From contig NC_081333.1 in NCBI RefSeq assembly GCF_022539665.2, forward strand, positions 11,902,971 to 11,966,970: DNA of 64,000 bases. The letters run 5' to 3'. Numbering within the stretch: position 1 is the stretch's first letter; each line of letters begins with the position of its first letter. The translations under genes and the position numbers were made by a program. The notes beneath the pieces are model-generated. The model was given only the letters and a program-made list of their open reading frames with translations. It had not been told where the DNA came from and made no database searches. The stretch is from Daphnia carinata (taxonomy: Eukaryota; Arthropoda; Branchiopoda; Diplostraca; Daphniidae). Positions 58,147-64,000 of this stretch are shown in pieces.

Positions 58147-61100
58147 CGTACGCACTGTGTAAGGGTCTCATTTTGATAAGTGGAACAGGATCCCTTTTCT
58201 CGGAAAAATGCAAGTTTCTCGTGAAACGAGAGCTAGCCAAACAGAAGGCCAAACTCTACCCTTTGTATTGAAAGCTATATTACACAGCGCGTCGGGAAAC
58301 GGCTGGATGCGTTACGGAGTCCAATGTGTGAGCCTCTATAAATCCCTGGATGCGTTCGCATAGAAAATGAGGAGAGAAAAAAAAGAAATGCCGTTGTGCG
58401 TCTCCCGATTCTGAAATAACAGCAGATGGCATTAGCTGAGGTGTAGGAGCTTCGCTATGACACACCAATTAGCTACTTGGTGAGAAAAAAAAAAAACAAC
58501 AAATGCGGGTAACTGTTTTCTTCTTGCCTGTGCACGACCAATTAAACATCTTTTTTTCGTTCGCTAACAATTCTTGTTTCCCATAGGATCAATAAATACA
58601 TCGTCATTTCTCTTAATTGCAATGAGTATAAATCTCGTAGGACGAAAATATGTGAAGGAAAAAAGGTTTTCTTGTTATCATTTCAAAAGAAAAACAAAGC
58701 AAAACGTGGAGTTTCGAATTTTAGATGTGCATTTTAATAATACAACTGCGGATCGATCATAGGATAAGAAGCCCATAACGATGTCACGCATTTTACAGGC
58801 AAAAGACACGCACTTTTTCGGCTGGCTTTCCATCTCTTCCCCCCCGCTCTCTGACGGCCCAACTTCCTTTCGGGTTTTCAGCCCAGCACTTTCCTATTCT
58901 CTGTGTGTATCAAAGATTAAAAGAGAATGAGGAAAAGAATGCGTCAGATTCCACGATAATACAGAGCGGCCACCGTGCGTTTTTTGTTTTGTTTTTCTAT
59001 TCTTTTTTATTTCCCGTTTCCGTGTAAATCGATTGCACGGGGCCAGCTGAAGGGCATTGCCATGGAAGTCCAAAAAAAAAAAAAAAAAGAGAGTATAGCG
59101 GCTGTGTACATATATATCATGTCGCCGCCAATATACAGCCAATCAGACAACAACAGGAAACGGAAATGAATCCAATAAGCTTTTACATTTTCTCGCTTTT
59201 TCTTTTTTCTCTTGTTGCGCTGATTTCTTGACCGCACGAGCGCATACGCAGTCAACGACGATCAAGGTCAATATATACGTTGTATGTGCACGCTATATTT
59301 ACGACAACGTGACTCTGTTTGCTATCCCCGTTGATGAATTGAATTAGAATCCAGCCAAAATGGCAATGCGTCTTGCTAAAGATGGTCTGCCCTCCCAAAA
59401 AGAACAAACTGACAGCTGTCAGGAGGCGAGAAAGAGACCCCTAGACCCTAGGAATAGTATATACCGGAAGATGGTCTCGGACCAGGTCTGAAACTGGTAA
59501 AGCTTTCCTTTTCTAACGAGATGAGATAATGAGGATGGAGGCAGCTGTTGCGCCCTTTTTTTACGTCCATCTGCCTATATCTATCGACTTTTTACAAAGA
59601 CGCTGTGTCTATAGCTCCAATGTCGGTGGAACACACAACAAGAATAGCTTCATCCGTCTTATGTATCCAACCTTTTCCCTTCCTTTTACGGATGTAACGA
59701 GCTATAGCCTCCCTGAAGGGTAACGCAATCCACCGTATCAACGCAGACTGTGCGAAAATGTATGCCTTTAACTATATAGGTCTTCCCACATTCTCCTCTC
59801 GTAATTTTGATTATGAATTTTTTTCTTTTCTTCTTTCGGCAGCAGCGATATAGTAGAGAGATAGAATTATTTATTCGCGTCATATAGTTGAACGCTTCAT
59901 TGATTATACCGGGTACGTGTTTCAATGTCTCCGCCTGCTGTGTGTAACAAGGCTACATCAAGAAAACATCAGATTAGTCAGCCCTCCGTTTTCACACGAG
60001 CTCGGGCGTTTCCATTTAGTTAACGGCACAACACATCAGCCGGAAGGTAATCGAAATGAAAGACAATGTTATTAGACTACTGTTGTTGCTTGGCGATCCC
60101 TTCGGCATAAGTATCTTGAGGGCGAATGTCTAATAAAAAAGGAGCAAACTACACCAAAAGAAGAAGAAGCAACTGTCAGACATGACGTGGACGAATTCGA
60201 TAGTGAAAGACTTGTCGTTTTTGAATCCATCAGTTTTTTGGAACAGCTCTATTTTAAATGCATATATGAATATGCCTTAATAAAAGAGCTGAATAGTTTA
60301 TATATATTTTTTATTTTTAACTCTTTGTAGTGTAAGAACAGAGGGCGGCTACTTTTTTGTTTGTGTGTGCTGTTATCCCTGGAAATCCAATTTGCATATA
60401 CAGCGTCCTACATCGACAGCTCTTATTTGAAAAAACTCTCATCCAGCCTTATGACGACGGATGATGGAGATGACTCCATAAAAGTGCAGTATGTAAAAAA
60501 TAAATAAATAAAGACAGTCCAATGGATATACGAAATAGTATAGACGAAAAGGTTTATAGAGCTACACATAACTGCCCCACTAACGGCACGAGCTATATAA
60601 GCAAAATAGATCTTTTGATCTTTGAATCAATCTTAAACTTTATAGTCGTAATAGACTGCGGTTTCAACGATTCCCCACCATAAAGGTATATGTAGGACGT
60701 ATAGTAATAATGATGTGTATCAAATTCAGTCTGCAAGGCTCCATTACATACAAATGACATCATAGTTAAAACTTAAGAAAGTTAGTTAAAGCCAAGTCAA
60801 CCGATAGGCTTTTCATGTCCGTACGAGTCAATGTAAATCTCCGAAGAAGATCTGGAAAAGGGCGAATGAAAACTAAATAGCCGCTCTTTTGGCAAAAAGA
60901 AAAATGGCTCTTCCAAGAAACTTGATACATACGTGTGTGTGTCCTTTTATAGGTGGCTAGATTTCGTGGGCTGCATGGAAGAGTATATAATAGATCCTGT
61001 ACATCAAGTCAGGCTATATACGTTATACTGCTAAGGAGCTTGTTAGGCAAAAGGGAGGAAAGCACCTTACGGCAATCAGATCCCTTCGTAGATATAGTTG

Positions 61101-64000
61101 TTGGGTATATATCTTTTGCCTGCCTGTGTCCTATATCCACGTTATTAGGCTTTTCTTTCTCTGCAGATTTCCGTATCGCGTTCGATCTATCCCTTTCTCT
61201 TGACATGTACGAATGACACGCAGCGAGTTGCACCCACGTTGCGCTGCTCGACGTCGAATTTGTTTAAATAATTGAAAAAGAAGAGTCTGGTCTTTGATTA
61301 ACGATGTTTCTGTCCACGTTTTATCCCCACGTCTGTTCACCATCTAAAATATGCAATGACGATGGTTCGAATTGTATGCGGTTTCATTTAGTTGTGCATC
61401 AGGGTTGTTCAGTAGCATTTCTGTTTCATAGTTTTGTTGCACGTGCGCAGTAATGATGGCAAAGCAAAAGTGAAGTGAAAACTATTGTCAGACGACGGCA
61501 ACTTTCTCTTGATCTCTTGCCTCCTTTTTCACGTGTCCTTGCCACAGATCTTGTCACACAATACGTGGCTGCATTAGTTTTCTTTCATCATTCAGTCAAA
61601 GTTGTCCTCCTGTCTCATTTGCTCATTTCCTTTGACATCCCAACAGCGCCGATTGTGGACGTCGATCCGCTATGAACTCATCCAACACGCATATCGATTC
61701 GAATAAGCATAGCGGACTACTTTCCAACTATTTGTCCGTAAAAACTATGCGAAAAGAAGTTGCGACGTGGACGAAGTCTAGTCGCAGATTTGCACGTCTA
61801 CGCCCTGATATTCACGCAATAATTCCTGCGTGCTTTGCGCACCCGTGTATGTAATAGATCATTAACGGTACCAGACGAACTTTGTTAAATACTAGTTTAT
61901 TCGTGTGATGGACTCTATTTCATCACTCGACGTATTATTTGTGTGTTTAGCTGGAACGTTTCCCATATTTGCACAATTTTAATGAATGTTAGAGAATAAC
62001 GAGGCATGTGCAGTTCAACACACTGTCACGCTATAATATTCCTACAATTCCCGAAGTAATAATAAGACAAATTGTTTGACAACATTATGAAAAGGCACGT
62101 GTATAAAGCAAGGTATGTCCTGTACCAAAACACCGCAGGTACCTTTGTAAAGTTATATAAGATTTCTACGTATACTGTGGCGAAACGAGAGGCGGCCAGT
62201 TGCGGCTTATCTGTGCGTGCAATGTCGTGAAACCCCCCCAAAAAAAGAAACGGCCAGTGACGCGTGTTGAACGACCGTTTTGCTGAACAACAATGGTGAT
62301 TCTTTGTTACAACTTGTCTTTGCATTTTTTTTATGTCTTTATACTCCAGCGGGACTGTCGTGCGTGGCACGCATTATAGTACGAAACGAAAATAAATAAA
62401 CCGCAGCACGAACAAAACTAAACCCACCCTCCAAAAAAGAGAGGAGACTTTGAGCTTTGGTGTGTTCCGTCTGAGCCGTCACGTATCGAGCCAAGTGATT
62501 TGTAAACGATTCCGTTGGCTTCTTCCCTCTTTTTTTTCCTTCCGCCCGCTTGCCAAAAATTGCCATTATTTCAAAAACTTGAAGGGCTTTCACCATCAAG
62601 CGCAACAATAGCGGAATCTAAGCCCCAAAAAGGCGGTTCTTTTAAACTTTAAAAATCACGAAGCCCCGTCTTTCTGACGACAAACGTACTAGACGGGCCT
62701 CTAAATAACTAATTCGCAATTTGTTTTCCATCGCTGTTTGTTGCAACATAACCTGCCAAATCCAGACATTGTTCGCATCTGTCTTTAGTTTTATTTATAC
62801 ATTGCTATTAAAGTGATTTCTACTTAATGTCATAAACCTCATGTCAACAAGGAAATCGCGTTCATTTTTTCTTTTTTTGCTATCGCAGGGGAATCCCGTT
62901 TGGCGTCACGCATTGCCTCTCGTTTGCACGAAAACATGGTAATAAACGGTAGACTTAACGCATTTTGCAGCTTGCTTTATGTATTATGCAAACAAATAGA
63001 TTACTGGACTTGGCCGACATGCTTTTGTCGCTACATATATCCGAGCGAGTTGTTCACGTATAGTCTATACTATTACGGATACGGGGCACAGCCGAGTGCA
63101 ACTAACGTTACACGTCGCTTGTCATTTAGAACTGGGACAAACTTGTGCAAAGTACGCGACTAATCGAAAGTGGCCAACGGGGGGCACAGGCCAAAGAGCA
63201 CGAAACGAGAAAGTATAGGGTCCGTTAATCACACAAGGAGGAGTTTCTACGTGATCATCATCAAAGCGTCGTTACATAATCTGGCCAGTGTCTCTGTGAT
63301 TTACGCAAAATGAGGGGATTCCGACCTTCTTTTAAACTGCAAATTTCAGGTAAGGACGTCACTTCCACCAGATTATCAGATAGCAACGTCAACTTTCTTT
63401 TGAATCGATTCGTGATGAATGGCGAAACGTGCTGATCTTTAATGTTCAATATATTACTCAGATGAGTGGCATATGGCCAGGATGATGCTGAAGTGTACAC
63501 GCCATATTTGTCCAGCGGAAAAAGAAAAAAAAATCCATTAACAAGTTGACAGAGTGTAAGGCTTCCTGCGGAGCACGCGAAACACAAGAGAGAGAGTAGA
63601 TACAAAGTCTTGGACGTACTGTATGCACTGTCTGTCGTGACGTAGGAAAGTGTTAGGCTATACGTATAGTGTCCTAGTTGCCACGTAGTTGCTGTAAAAG
63701 AGCGAATTGGGACACAGGCCCGGTTCCTGCTAATTTGGGACAAAAAACATACATTTCGTCGCATCACGAATGGTATACTGATAGGGGTTCTATTGGGACA
63801 TCTTATAGGCGAATTATAAACTAAAAGGGGGGTTACGCAATTTATCAAAAGGGCAAAATTTAAAACATAACAATATTCGAGAAAACGGTAATTGAAATCT
63901 GTGCGTTTTGCTTGCGGGCGAAAAACCTAAACAGCGTACGATTTGTTAGCTGACACCTGGACGGCACAGGAAATTTCTAAGGTAAAATTGAAGAAACCCA
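58147..64000. other. Gene-free right end of the window
   Basis: No coding exon is supported. The longest frame (63261-63848, minus, 195 codons) has no recognisable domain. A short hairpin lies at 60244-60291. The sequence runs on past the edge, so genes further right cannot be judged. Confidence 0.5.
60244..60291. repeat. 48-bp hairpin
   Basis: Two 22-bp arms match at 18 of 22 positions around a 4-bp loop. The outer CAGCTCT and inner GCATAT segments pair perfectly. No known RNA family is recognised. Confidence 0.6.

Noticed and set aside
57152-58162. Matching open frames on opposite strands (57152-57451 minus and 57873-58162 plus) that encode almost the same peptide
   Set aside because: They are the two arms of the palindromic element read in the same sense, not duplicated genes.
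61370-61385. Possible tRNA B box (GGTTCGAATT, plus strand)
   Set aside because: No A box or cloverleaf can be folded around it.

Overview
The window is eukaryotic and almost certainly arthropod. Its genes are split by short GT-AG introns, mostly 60-120 bp. It carries a family of chitin-binding cuticle proteins, a BMP type I receptor of the Thickveins class and a two-Ig DPR-type cell-surface protein. The compact introns, AT-rich spacers with many homopolymer tracts, and the style of the cuticle proteins (Tyr-Pro-x-Pro repeats around an RR-type chitin-binding domain) suggest a branchiopod crustacean, probably Daphnia. The species is inferred, not proven.

Bases 1-15,000 hold a cuticle-protein cluster. 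Five genes are on the minus strand: a left-truncated copy at 1-429, then 2079-2821, 3603-4304, 5124-5875 and 11639-12397. A sixth, divergently placed copy is on the plus strand at 14299-14952. All share one architecture: a 6-bp coding exon 1 (Met-Lys or Met-Gln), an exon 2 with the signal peptide and a Tyr/Pro/Ala repeat, and an exon 3 with a pro-resilin-like RR chitin-binding domain followed by another Pro/Tyr/Ser/Ala repeat. Each has a TATA box about 30 bp upstream of an initiator-like CAGTT. The proteins are expected to be secreted by epidermis into the chitinous exoskeleton.

Bases 15,400-16,440 are a cluster of foldback (MITE-like) repeats. Bases 17,018-19,168 (minus) hold a complete eight-exon thickveins/BMPR1 receptor gene. 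I reconstructed its open reading frame through every splice junction to 549 residues. It would transduce Dpp/BMP signals through a GS box and kinase domain.

Bases 23,983-40,103 (minus) hold a five-exon DPR-family gene whose reconstructed protein is 338 residues: signal peptide, two Ig domains and a hydrophobic C-terminus. Its introns are 0.8, 1.7, 4.6 and 8.1 kb. Such proteins act in neuronal surface recognition.

From about 40,100 to the right edge I see no convincing coding exon. This 24 kb contains microsatellites, homopolymer tracts, a 26-bp perfect palindrome and a 966-bp, nearly perfect inverted-repeat element with TA flanks (57,179-58,144). It may be upstream regulatory sequence or non-coding first exons of the DPR gene. 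No RNA gene, CRISPR array or prokaryotic feature was seen. All homology statements come from recognition of family motifs; no database search was run.
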